The position numbers and the translations under genes were made by a program. A stretch of 64,000 bases of DNA. Origin: Pseudomonadota bacterium (GTDB taxonomy: Bacteria > Pseudomonadota > Alphaproteobacteria > Rhizobiales > MH13). The stretch covers positions 1 through 64,000 of the forward strand of contig JBCCPK010000001.1 in the NCBI GenBank assembly GCA_039024915.1. Reading direction: 5' to 3'. Position 1 is the stretch's first letter, and the number at the start of each line of letters is the position of its first letter. This document shows positions 19,159-27,711 of this stretch, piece by piece. The notes below the pieces were generated by a model. The model made no database searches, was not told where the DNA came from, and was given only the letters and a program-made list of their open reading frames with translations.

Positions 19159-21927
19159 CTAGATCAGAATATCATCCACGAGCTGCGCTTGGGTGGTGTT
19201 CTCGATGGTGAACGTGTTGGGCCCGAAGGTGAAGACAACATCGCCCGCCACGTCAGCAGCGAAGGACAGCGCGCCATTGACGGTCGCAAAATTGAACGCA
19301 GTCAGGTCAAGCTGATCGATGTCGTCCTCGAAGTCCGTGACCGTGTCGTTGCCAAACCCCGCGGCGAACACGAACGTGTCCGTGCCAGTCCCACCAGTCA
19401 GGCTATCGGTGCCAGCGCCGCCGTTGAGAAGGTCGGTTCCTTCGCGGCCTTCCATGATGTCATCACCAGCGCCACCGAATAGGAAGTCATTGTTCGAACC
19501 AGCCTGCAGGAAGTCATTGCCGCCCTGCCCTTGCAAGGTATCGCTGCCCGAACCACCAAACAGATTGTCGGTTCCGCTGCCACCGTTGAGCGTGTCGTTG
19601 TCGGCACCACCGGCAAGCGTATCATTGCCGTTGTTGCCCGACAGGATATCGTTTCCACCGCCACCATTGAGCGTGTCGTTGCCTTCGTCGCCTACCAGAG
19701 CGTCGTTGGCGTCGCCGCCGTTCAGTGTGTCGTTGCCGCTGCCGCCATTGAGGAAGTCCGCATCACCTTGCCCGTTCAGCGTGTCGTTGTCTGCGCCACC
19801 GAACAGCTGATCGGCGCCGCTGCCACCATTGAGCGTATCAAGGCCCGAATTGCCAAACAGGCTGTCCGCACCCTCCCCGCCATTGACGATGTCATCGCCG
19901 CCGCCGCCGCTGACAGTGTCATTGTCACCATCACCGTTAAGCCGGTCATCGCCACCGTCACCATTGATCGTATCGTTGCCATCGCGGCCGGAGATACGGT
20001 CTTTGCTGGCACCGCCGGACAGCACATTGTCATTCGCGTCGCCAATGATCGTGTCTTCTGCCGAGGAGCCGATAACGTTTTGGATGTTTATGAAGCGGTC
20101 CATCCCCTGGCCGAATGCATGGATCAAGTTGCTGGAGTTGGAGCCCGTGAAAGGAATACCGTCGAGGAATACGGAAACCGATCGGGCGATGGAATTGAAC
20201 GCTGCGGTGTTAACGCCCACACCACCGTCCAACAGATCATTGCCCATGCCGCCATCGAGAATATCGTCGCCGCCGCTGACCGTGACGAAGCTCAAGCCGG
20301 CCACGTTTTGAAAATCGCCATAGAGGGAATCGTTACCAGCGCCTGTGCGAATGACATCATTGCCAAAATGAACCGTGGACGACGCCGCGAACGATAGAGT
20401 TGCCGCATCGCCATTGGCGACGACGGAGTAATTCTGATTGGCCAGAACTGTGACGGTATCATCACCGAACGTTATTGTGCTGCCGCCGCTGACATCGGAA
20501 ACAGAAGTCGAGTCTCCATAAAGCGCTGTCGACGTATTTTCGGAGCCGCGGACATCATAGGTGATGATATCATCGCCAAACTCCAGCACAGCCGCTGAAA
20601 AACTCGAACCATCTCCATAAACACTGGATGAAAAGGAGGTGTATTCTCGGTCGAAGACGACGGAGATGACATCATCACCGCCGAAAAATGACACACCTTC
20701 GCCAGACTGCGAGCTGACATCGCCGTAGATCGACGATGTAAAGGTATTGATAACCGTAATCCGATCATCGCCGCCCCTAAACTCTTCCGAGCCACCCCCG
20801 GTTACGGAAAGAAAGTCCCCGTAGATATCGCCGATGCTGCCTTCGGAGGTAAACGAATTGTTGGTTGGCGTACGAACAAACGTCGACTCGATTAAGATAA
20901 CATCGTTGCCACCATCCGCATTTCTGCCAGTTACGTCTTCGAAGTCGCCGTAAATGGTGCCCGCGGACACATTCCGAGCGGTAATCGTGTCATCGCCACC
21001 TTCAACTTTGGTGGTTACGGAACCCGTAGTGACGTCCGCAGCGTCGCCGTAAACGTTCCCAAAAGACGTTAGGCTGCGTCCCGTAATCAACACTTCTATG
21101 AGGAGCGTGTCATCACCGCCCATGATGACACCTTCAACATCTTCTACGTCCAGATAGACGGTGCTACCTGATGAGGTGTTGCGGATCGTGATCAGATCAT
21201 CACCACCATTCACGACACCGCCGATTGCGACCCTTCCTGTCTCGCCGTAGATCGTGCTCCAAGCAAAGTTCGTGTTCGTACTTTCGTCGTTGGGGTCGGT
21301 TATCTCGACCGTGTCGTTGCCACCATTCAATGTGCCGACCAGTTCACTGGTGCTCTGGTCAAAAGCGTCACCGTAGATGACGGTGGTGATGTTGGTGAAA
21401 ACATCATTGCCGCCATTCAGCACACCACCGAGATTGATGATCGCGGCATCTCCAACATATGTGCCGCCCATTGAACCGGTATCGGTACCAATGAACTGAT
21501 CGGCAGCGGCGTTGAACGTGGTCGCGATCGGTACGCGCGCAACATCGCCAAATATCTCAAGGGTGCTGCCGTTTGTCGGCGCGAAAATGATGGTCTCGCC
21601 TGCGAGCACCTCGTTCCAGAATTTTTCCCAATGCGCTTGTGACGAACCTGAATCGATAAAATCGGTGAGCGGGTCGTTGAGGCCGCTGATGCCCAGGATG
21701 GGATCGAACGACGAGTCGAAGATCGTGATGGCGTTGACGGTTCCCGCCAGCGTCGATGCATCGAAGTCGCCCAGATAGCCGAACGCTGTGATCTGATTGC
21801 CGCCACCGCTTGAAACGGTGTCCCACGTGTAGGAGAAATCACTACCCGTGCCGGGGTTGAATTGCACTTCGCTCGGAGAAAAAGCATTGAAGCTGCTATT
21901 CAATGCGGTTGCGTCGATCTGCGTCAT
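19159..21927 (-). CDS. RTX exoprotein with long-period GGDD...YGD repeats (paralogue 2)
   Basis: A 922-residue paralogue of the protein at 11772-14546, alike along its whole length, most strongly in residues 1-165 (MTQIDATALNSSFNAF; GGGNQITAFGYLGDFDA; APTNGSTLEIFGD) and in the C-terminal half. It has the same architecture: conserved head domain, about ten long-period repeats with GGDD and IYGD turns, then RTX nonapeptides and the terminal secretion module (LVDDILI). The ATG at 21927 is preceded by AGGAGAAA. The two copies are separated by a sulfotransferase and another RTX gene, so they are a dispersed duplication. The long-period region has diverged more than the two ends, which could mean functional divergence or gene conversion of the ends. 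Confidence 0.88.
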   Translation of the reverse strand: MTQIDATALNSSFNAFSPSEVQFNPGTGSDFSYTWDTVSSGGGNQITAFGYLGDFDASTLAGTVNAITIFDSSFDPILGISGLNDPLTDFIDSGSSQAHWEKFWNEVLAGETIIFAPTNGSTLEIFGDVARVPIATTFNAAADQFIGTDTGSMGGTYVGDAAIINLGGVLNGGNDVFTNITTVIYGDAFDQSTSELVGTLNGGNDTVEITDPNDESTNTNFAWSTIYGETGRVAIGGVVNGGDDLITIRNTSSGSTVYLDVEDVEGVIMGGDDTLLIEVLITGRSLTSFGNVYGDAADVTTGSVTTKVEGGDDTITARNVSAGTIYGDFEDVTGRNADGGNDVILIESTFVRTPTNNSFTSEGSIGDIYGDFLSVTGGGSEEFRGGDDRITVINTFTSSIYGDVSSQSGEGVSFFGGDDVISVVFDREYTSFSSSVYGDGSSFSAAVLEFGDDIITYDVRGSENTSTALYGDSTSVSDVSGGSTITFGDDTVTVLANQNYSVVANGDAATLSFAASSTVHFGNDVIRTGAGNDSLYGDFQNVAGLSFVTVSGGDDILDGGMGNDLLDGGVGVNTAAFNSIARSVSVFLDGIPFTGSNSSNLIHAFGQGMDRFINIQNVIGSSAEDTIIGDANDNVLSGGASKDRISGRDGNDTINGDGGDDRLNGDGDNDTVSGGGGDDIVNGGEGADSLFGNSGLDTLNGGSGADQLFGGADNDTLNGQGDADFLNGGSGNDTLNGGDANDALVGDEGNDTLNGGGGNDILSGNNGNDTLAGGADNDTLNGGSGTDNLFGGSGSDTLQGQGGNDFLQAGSNNDFLFGGAGDDIMEGREGTDLLNGGAGTDSLTGGTGTDTFVFAAGFGNDTVTDFEDDIDQLDLTAFNFATVNGALSFAADVAGDVVFTFGPNTFTIENTTQAQLVDDILI

Positions 21928-22297
21928 GTCGTTTCTCCTGTGCGTCCGGCGCGCTTATGATTTCCGGTACGGAAACCCGATTACCTCTATATGCCCAGAA
22001 AAACGCGCCTTGGCCATCAAGCAGAGGTCTATGCGCGGACTTGGCTTTAGACGTAGGCGCCAAGTGCGTGATGTTTGAAGCAACTCCGTGTGGAGTTGAC
22101 TTTCTTTTGCGCATGCCAATGTCTGCGGACCGGATGCGCTTGGGCGGCCAGCCAACCGAAAACTCATGGTGAGCGTTGCTTACGACCACCGAAAGCAGGA
22201 ATGGGTGTGGGCCGCCAAGCGGACAACGCATGCGGGCGCAACAGCCGGGAAACCAATACCCGAAGGCTTTAGCGTAACGGAGAGATCGAGTAGTCCG
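21928..22297. other. Intergenic region upstream of RTX paralogue 2
   Basis: About 370 bp between the stop of the serralysin-type gene and the start of the RTX paralogue, both leftward. It should contain the promoter of the paralogue. I see no RNA gene, transposon end or clear terminator; the short open frames on both strands have no domain. Confidence 0.35.
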
Positions 22298-24580
22298 TCA
22301 GATCAAGATATCATCAGCCAGTTGCGCTTCGGTCGTGTTCTGAATGGTAAACGTGTTCGGACCGAAAGTGAAAACCACATCGCCCGCGACTTGGCTCGCA
22401 AAAGACAGCGCACCACCTACGCTTGCGAAGTTGAACGCCGTCAGATCGAGCTGATCAATATTGTCTTGGAAGTCGGTGACGGTGTCGTTGCCGAAGCCAG
22501 ACGCGAAAACAAACGTATCCGCACCACTACCCCCGATCAGCGTATCGGTGCCCGAACCTCCGCTCAACAGATCATCGTCCTCACGCCCGTCGAGCGTGTC
22601 GTCGCCTGAACCACCAAACAGACGGTCATCGCTGGCACCTGCCTGAAGAAAATCGTTGCCCGCTTCGCCAAACATTCTGTCGACGCCGAAGCCGCCGAAC
22701 AGACTGTCATTGCCCGACCCACCTTCGAGAAGGTCGTCGCCCGAGCCAGAGGAGATAAAGTCAGCGCCCTCCCGACCGCGGGATATATCGTTGCCCGCTC
22801 CACCAAACAGACGGTCGTTGCCCACGCCGCCATCCAGCGTATCGTCGTCGGCACCGCCGACCATCACATCATTGCCGGAACTTCCAAAAAGCAGATCCAT
22901 CCCGCCATCGCCGTTCAGGTTGTCATTGCCATCACCGCCATCGAGCTGGTCGTTCCCGCTGCCGCCAGACAGGATGTCGTTTGAGGCACCACCGCTAAGA
23001 AAATCGTTCCCCGCGTCACCATTCAGAGTGTCGAAGTCGGCACCGCCAAACAGACGATCGTTCCCGCCGCCTCCATTGAGCGTGTCGTTACCGGCGCTGC
23101 CGATCATCAAATCATCGTCGTCGCCGCCATTGAGCGTGTCGGGACCACCGCCACCATTAAGGTTGTCGTTCCCGTCACCGCCGTTGAGGGTATCGGTGCC
23201 CGAACCGCCTTCAAGGGTATCGTTGCCGTCGCCGCCATTAAGGACGTCGGTACCGTTCTGGCCGCGAACGATGTCATTGCCAGCACCACCATTGGCTGTG
23301 TCATTGCCAATGTTGCCGTTGAGAATGTCGGCGCCACCCTGACCGTTCAGCATATCCGCGCCGTTGCCGCCGCTTAGGACGTTCCCAAATTGGTTGCCGG
23401 TGAAGTCATCGTTGCCGTTGCCGCCGATAAGGTTGTTCACGTTATCAATGCGGTCCCCGCCCGTTTGCGAGCTTTCTGAATTCACAAACTGACCGTTGCG
23501 CCACTGCGCTTGGCCGAGGCTGGCCCAGACGTTGCTGGTTACGCCGCTGAAGCTAACGGTGTCGACGTAATCAACCGCGTCGTCGAAAAAGCTGTCCCCC
23601 CCAAGGATAATATCATCGCCGGGACCGGCGAGAATGACATCGTTCCCCAGGCCTCCGAACATATTGTCGTTTCCGGCGCCGCCATTGATCGTGTCGTTGC
23701 CCTTGAAGCCGCCGACAGTATCGTCTCCGCCACCGGCGTTGATCGTATCGTTCAGGCTAGAGCCAACGATCTCGGAGCTCGCGCCGCCCCAGGTCTGCGT
23801 GGTGCTAAACGCTTGTTGGTTAACGATGAAATTGGTGAGGCCGCCGCTTGTAGAAGGCGAAAACGTGTCGAGGCCGTACAAATACTGAATGGCCTCGACA
23901 TCGAAGGGTCCGAGGTCCGACGTGTTGGACGACCCGAACGTGTAGGACATGATCGTGAAGTCGGTGTTGTCGAATGCAGATGAGAGCTGCGGGTTCCCCG
24001 AAAAGGGATGTTTCAGCCCGACCGCATGGCCAATTTCATGGGCGATCAAGTAATCGCTCATTGAATTCATGCGGCTCACATTGATGAATACGTCTCCGCC
24101 AATTTCAAACTCAAAAGAGTTGGTCGTGAAGATCGACCGGCCCGGCAGATAGGCAAACCCGCCGGAGCCGGAGAAGCTCGATTGGCTGAAGTCAAAGTTG
24201 CCGAACTTGATATCACCCTGACCGGGAGCGACCTCAACGAACGTGATCCCGCTTACCTGCTCGAACTTTGCAAGAGCTTGTTCGGTCGATTGCCTCTGAG
24301 CCGAATTGAATGGTTGGAAGCTATTGATGAACGCGGCGCTGAACCCCTCGTCGGCAAGATAGCTTTGAGCCTGCGTTTCAAAGGAATAGGTGAGCACGAC
24401 CGGTTGCTGGCGATCGACGTCCCCGGTCCAACTGAAGTCGTCGAGCAGCGCGGTAAAATCATCCGAGAATGTGGTACTGGAGGCCGATGGCACCCCGGGC
24501 AAAAAACCATTACCTTGCGGGTCCGCCAGGTCACAGCAGTCTGGTAGCGTTGCCCCGTGAGCAATGCAATTTCCGCACAT
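22298..24580 (-). CDS. Serralysin-family (M10) zinc metalloprotease with RTX repeats
   Basis: A 760-residue secreted protease. The catalytic motif HEIGHAVGLKH is at 181-191 (zinc ligands H181, H185, H191; base E182). The Met-turn is IMSYT at 210-214, with M211 and the serralysin tyrosine Y213, followed by DVEAIQYLYG. Peptidase_M10_C/RTX repeats run from about residue 275 to 690, ending in the shared secretion module (LADDILI). The N-terminus MCGNCIAHG...CC has a CxxC and a CC pair, a Cys-rich start I have seen on other alphaproteobacterial RTX proteases; its function is not clear. The ATG at 24580 has AGGGGA about 13 nt upstream. It may process the other RTX proteins or degrade external protein for nutrition; both are inference. 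Confidence 0.93.
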   Translation of the reverse strand: MCGNCIAHGATLPDCCDLADPQGNGFLPGVPSASSTTFSDDFTALLDDFSWTGDVDRQQPVVLTYSFETQAQSYLADEGFSAAFINSFQPFNSAQRQSTEQALAKFEQVSGITFVEVAPGQGDIKFGNFDFSQSSFSGSGGFAYLPGRSIFTTNSFEFEIGGDVFINVSRMNSMSDYLIAHEIGHAVGLKHPFSGNPQLSSAFDNTDFTIMSYTFGSSNTSDLGPFDVEAIQYLYGLDTFSPSTSGGLTNFIVNQQAFSTTQTWGGASSEIVGSSLNDTINAGGGDDTVGGFKGNDTINGGAGNDNMFGGLGNDVILAGPGDDIILGGDSFFDDAVDYVDTVSFSGVTSNVWASLGQAQWRNGQFVNSESSQTGGDRIDNVNNLIGGNGNDDFTGNQFGNVLSGGNGADMLNGQGGADILNGNIGNDTANGGAGNDIVRGQNGTDVLNGGDGNDTLEGGSGTDTLNGGDGNDNLNGGGGPDTLNGGDDDDLMIGSAGNDTLNGGGGNDRLFGGADFDTLNGDAGNDFLSGGASNDILSGGSGNDQLDGGDGNDNLNGDGGMDLLFGSSGNDVMVGGADDDTLDGGVGNDRLFGGAGNDISRGREGADFISSGSGDDLLEGGSGNDSLFGGFGVDRMFGEAGNDFLQAGASDDRLFGGSGDDTLDGREDDDLLSGGSGTDTLIGGSGADTFVFASGFGNDTVTDFQDNIDQLDLTAFNFASVGGALSFASQVAGDVVFTFGPNTFTIQNTTEAQLADDILI

Positions 24581-24841
24581 TCGATTATGTCCCCTTTAGT
24601 ACCGGTCTGCGCTTGTGCACCGATCAAGATAATATTTCGCGAAGTCGCCGATGAAAATTCGAACGAATACGTCGTGGGATGAGCCGATCTGGTGATCGCT
24701 TAGTTGCAATGGAAGCTGCTTGGTTTCAGAGTTTCGTTGGTTTGTTCGCAGTAAAGCCCTGCGACTGCCGGCACCCCAAAAGCGACATGTTGAAAGCTTC
24801 CAAGCCCATCGCCCTTTGCTGTTTCAACGGCAGGCACCTGT

Positions 24842-25750
24842 CTAATTCAGCAGTCCTGGTATCTGCTGCTCTGCCAAGCTTATCACCGCATCCAACCTCG
24901 CGATCCGTCGAGCACCCGGCCTGAACGTCAGAAACACGGGAAATGGTCGGGAGGTGTAAGCGGGCATGCATCTTATGAGTGTTCCGTTGCTGATCGCTTC
25001 ACTGACCATGAATTCCGGCAAAAATCCGACACCTTCGCCAGCGAGCACAAGGTCGAGCAGGATGGTGAAGTTCTGAACCCCGAATGGACCGGAGACGGCG
25101 ATGGACTTTTGCTGACCCGGTGCATGCAGGGTCCAGTTTGTCATGGTCCGGTTGCCGCGAAACACGAGGCACGGTACCTGCTCAAGGTCTTCTGGGCGCC
25201 GAATGTCCTGTACCTGCGGCAGCTTGGGCGATGCGACAATCCAAGCTCTGAAGGCCCCGAGTTCACGTGCCACAAGGCGATCATCTTTGAAGGTGCCGAC
25301 ACGAAAGGCGATGTCGGTTCCCGGATCCTGCATATCCTCAAATGCGTATGCCGTGCGCAAGACCAATTTGAGGTCCGGGTGTGTCGCGGTGATGGTCGGA
25401 AACAGTGTCGCGGCAACCAGTCCTCCAAACTCAGGCGTCGCGGCGATGCTGACCTGCCCCGACACGCCAGCGCTCTCTTCGCGTGCGATGTCATCGAGCA
25501 AATCGACTTCCGCCAGGATGGATGCAACGCGCACCTGAAGCCTTTCGCCAAACGGCGTAAGCTTGACGGAGCGCGCGCTGCGTTCCAGCAGACGAACGCC
25601 GAAGTGGCTCTCAAGCTGCGCGACGTGGCGGCTGACCCCAGATTTTGCTATGCCCAAACGATCTGCTGCGGCGCTGATCCCGCCTAGCCGCGCAACGGTG
25701 CTGAAGCTCCTGAGCGCGGATAATCCAATCGTTCTAATATCTTGAACCAT
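24842..25750 (-). CDS. LysR-family transcriptional regulator
   Basis: A 302-residue regulator starting at the ATG at 25750 (MVQDIRTIGLSALRSF). Residues about 9-66 are the winged helix-turn-helix (LRSFSTVARLGGISAAADRLGIAKSGVSRHVAQLE). From about 95 to 295 is the periplasmic-binding-protein-like effector domain (GQVSIAATPEFGGLVAATLFP; GEGVGFLPEFMV). The longer open frame to 25846 would add 32 residues outside the family. It is divergent from the SDR gene at 25864 with 113 bp between them, the usual LysR arrangement, so it probably controls the two SDR genes and itself. It is closest in style to the small-effector LysR proteins that control neighbouring oxidoreductases; the inducer is unknown. 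Confidence 0.92.
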   Translation of the reverse strand: MVQDIRTIGLSALRSFSTVARLGGISAAADRLGIAKSGVSRHVAQLESHFGVRLLERSARSVKLTPFGERLQVRVASILAEVDLLDDIAREESAGVSGQVSIAATPEFGGLVAATLFPTITATHPDLKLVLRTAYAFEDMQDPGTDIAFRVGTFKDDRLVARELGAFRAWIVASPKLPQVQDIRRPEDLEQVPCLVFRGNRTMTNWTLHAPGQQKSIAVSGPFGVQNFTILLDLVLAGEGVGFLPEFMVSEAISNGTLIRCMPAYTSRPFPVFLTFRPGARRIARLDAVISLAEQQIPGLLN

Positions 25751-25820
25751 AGGTTTAAATATATCCGACTGTTCTGAATTATTGGCAAGAGCTATCTCGT
25801 TTCCATCATCACGCCCCAAC

Positions 25821-25833
25821 GTCCGCAACGGAC
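25821..25833. promoter_or_regulatory. Inverted repeat in the LysR/SDR divergent gap
   Basis: GTCCG-CAA-CGGAC is a perfect 5-bp dyad 31 bp before the SDR start, inside the 113-bp LysR/SDR intergenic region. It could be part of an operator for the divergent regulator; it is short, so chance is possible. Confidence 0.3.
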
Positions 25834-25863
25834 CTCTTGCGGCCACCGATAGGAGATAAAAGC

Positions 25864-26748
25864 ATGAACATTCTGATCACAGCTGCCAGCAGCGGCTTTG
25901 GAACGCTGATTGCCAACGATCTGATCAAGGCCGGCCACCGCGTCGCCGGCACCGTCCGGGACCCAGAAGGCCGCAATGCCAAAGCGGCGGAGGCCTTGCG
26001 GTCCATCGGCGTTCACATTGTAGAACTCGATGTAACAGATGATGCGTCCGTTGAGGCTGGCGTGGCGCAGGCAAAGGCCGCTCTGGGCTCCATTGATGTC
26101 CTCATCAACAATGCTGGTGTCGGCTCGCACGGTTTGCAGGAGAGCTTCTCCGCCGACGATTTCCAACGTTTGTTCGACATCAATGTGTTCGGGGTGCAGC
26201 GGATGACCCGCGCAGTTCTGCCGGACATGCGCAGCAATGGCAGTGGCTTGATTGTAAACATTTCGAGCCTGCTGGGACGGGTCGCACTTCCATTCTTCGG
26301 TCCGTACAATGCGACCAAATGGGCGGTGGAAGCTCTTAGCGAAAACTATCGTGCGGAGCTGAGCCAATTCGGCGTCGATGTTGCGATCGTCGAACCCGGC
26401 GGGTTCCCCACCGCGTTCATCGGGAACCTCGTTCGACCGTCATCCAACGATCGCGATGCCGGTTATGGCGCCATGGCAGCTGCGCCGAAGACTGCGATGG
26501 ATGGTTTTGAAGAATTCCTCAAGGCCAACCCGCAGCAGTCGCCGCAACTGGTGGCCGACGCGGTCGTCGCGGTCGTCAACGCTGACCCCGGGACGCGCGC
26601 CTTGCGCACAGTTGTGGACACCATTGGCATGGGCGACCTGGTGCAGCCGATGAACGATCAGCTTTCGGAGGCAACGCAAGCGCTCTTCACAAACAACGGC
26701 ATGGCCGACATGCTCACGTTGAAGGTCGAAAACTCGAAAGCCGCCTAA
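25864..26748 (+). CDS. Short-chain dehydrogenase/reductase (classical SDR)
   Basis: A 294-residue NAD(P)-dependent oxidoreductase. The cofactor loop is TAASSGFG (6-13, a variant of TGxxxGxG), with NNAG at about 82-85 and the catalytic set S134/S135, Y148 and K152 (YNATK). The basic residues after the second strand (VRDPEGR) suit NADP(H). The ATG at 25864 is preceded by AGGAGATAAAAGC. It is expressed away from the LysR gene and is followed after 73 bp by a second SDR; a strong hairpin lies in between. The C-terminal length and GFPTAF segment resemble SDRs annotated as oxidoreductases of unknown substrate. Confidence 0.88.
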   Translation: MNILITAASSGFGTLIANDLIKAGHRVAGTVRDPEGRNAKAAEALRSIGVHIVELDVTDDASVEAGVAQAKAALGSIDVLINNAGVGSHGLQESFSADDFQRLFDINVFGVQRMTRAVLPDMRSNGSGLIVNISSLLGRVALPFFGPYNATKWAVEALSENYRAELSQFGVDVAIVEPGGFPTAFIGNLVRPSSNDRDAGYGAMAAAPKTAMDGFEEFLKANPQQSPQLVADAVVAVVNADPGTRALRTVVDTIGMGDLVQPMNDQLSEATQALFTNNGMADMLTLKVENSKAA

Positions 26749-26755
26749 ACGTCGT

Positions 26756-26791
26756 GCTGTGCTGGTCGGCAGCCCGCCCGGCCAGCACAGC
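26756..26791. promoter_or_regulatory. Strong hairpin between two SDR genes
   Basis: A perfect 10-bp inverted repeat (GCTGTGCTGG / CCAGCACAGC) with a 16-nt GC-rich loop begins seven bases after the first SDR stop. No T-run follows on either strand, so it is not a classical intrinsic terminator. It may stabilise the upstream mRNA or lower expression of the second SDR. Confidence 0.5.
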
Positions 26792-26821
26792 AAAACAACA
26801 ATAACGCAGGATTGTTTACCC

Positions 26822-27658
26822 ATGACACACCCAGCCTTTACCCCTGATTCTGTTGCCCTGGTCACCGGAGGCGCCTCCGGTATTGGCTTAGCCACCGCAA
26901 CGCAGTTCGCGGAGATGGGCATGCGGTTGGTTGTTGTTGATCGAGCGGCGGACAAGCTCGACGCCACTGATCAGGCCTTGCGTCAGGCCGGTGCAGCGGA
27001 TGTTGTGACTGCGTCGACGGACATCTCCGACCGGGAGCAAATCGAAGCGCTCGAAAAGCAAGTTGCTGATATGTTCGGCGGTGTCGATATTCTGATGAAC
27101 AATGCCGGCATCGGCGAACGCTCATCGATAACCGGCACACTCGACGCGTGGAAAGCAACGCTGGATGTCAATTTGTGGGGACCAATTCACAGCACGCAAG
27201 TGTTCATGCCCCGCATGGTTGAGCGCTCTAGACCGGGCGCGATCATCAATACCGGATCGAAGCAGGGCATCACCACCCCACCGGGCAACCCGGCCTACAA
27301 TGTTTCAAAAGCGGGCCTGAAAGCTTTCACCGAGGCGCTGGCACATGAACTGCGGAACACCGAGGGTGCGCAACTGAGCGCGCATCTGCTCATCCCTGGC
27401 TTTGTCCACACCGGCATGACAGGCGCTGTCGATAAACCACCCAGCGCTTGGACGGCCGAGCAAACCGCGCAGTTCTTCCTTGATAGCATGAACAGGGGCG
27501 ACTTTTACATTCTGTGCCCGGACAATGATGTGCCGCGCGCTCTTGATGAGAAGCGGATCGCTTGGGCCGCTGGTGATATCATTGAGAACCGTCCGGCACT
27601 CAGCCGCTGGCATCCTGACTATGCAGACGCCTTCGCCGAACACGTTGCATCAACTTAA
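26822..27658 (+). CDS. Short-chain dehydrogenase/reductase (classical SDR)
   Basis: A 278-residue SDR with cofactor motif TGGASGIG (15-22), D40 in VVVD suggesting NAD preference, NNAG at 93-96, and catalytic S146, Y159 and K163 (YNVSK). I start it at 26822 (MTHPAFTPDSVALVTGG); the longer open frame reaches back into the hairpin. It follows the other SDR on the same strand and is probably read from the same LysR-controlled promoter. It ends convergently 53 bp from the GntP-type permease. Substrate unknown. Confidence 0.88.
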   Translation: MTHPAFTPDSVALVTGGASGIGLATATQFAEMGMRLVVVDRAADKLDATDQALRQAGAADVVTASTDISDREQIEALEKQVADMFGGVDILMNNAGIGERSSITGTLDAWKATLDVNLWGPIHSTQVFMPRMVERSRPGAIINTGSKQGITTPPGNPAYNVSKAGLKAFTEALAHELRNTEGAQLSAHLLIPGFVHTGMTGAVDKPPSAWTAEQTAQFFLDSMNRGDFYILCPDNDVPRALDEKRIAWAAGDIIENRPALSRWHPDYADAFAEHVAST

Positions 27659-27711
27659 GCGTAAGCAACAAGGGACATCGATCGTTCGCCATAAAGTCAA
27701 GGTGCAGTTCC

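Noticed and set aside
1-24500. Many plus-strand Pro/Ser-rich or Val/Ala-rich open frames opposite the RTX genes
   Set aside because: They are mirror images of the GGxGxDxLxG codons read in other frames. The real coding strand is the minus strand; no ribosome sites or domains support the mirrors.
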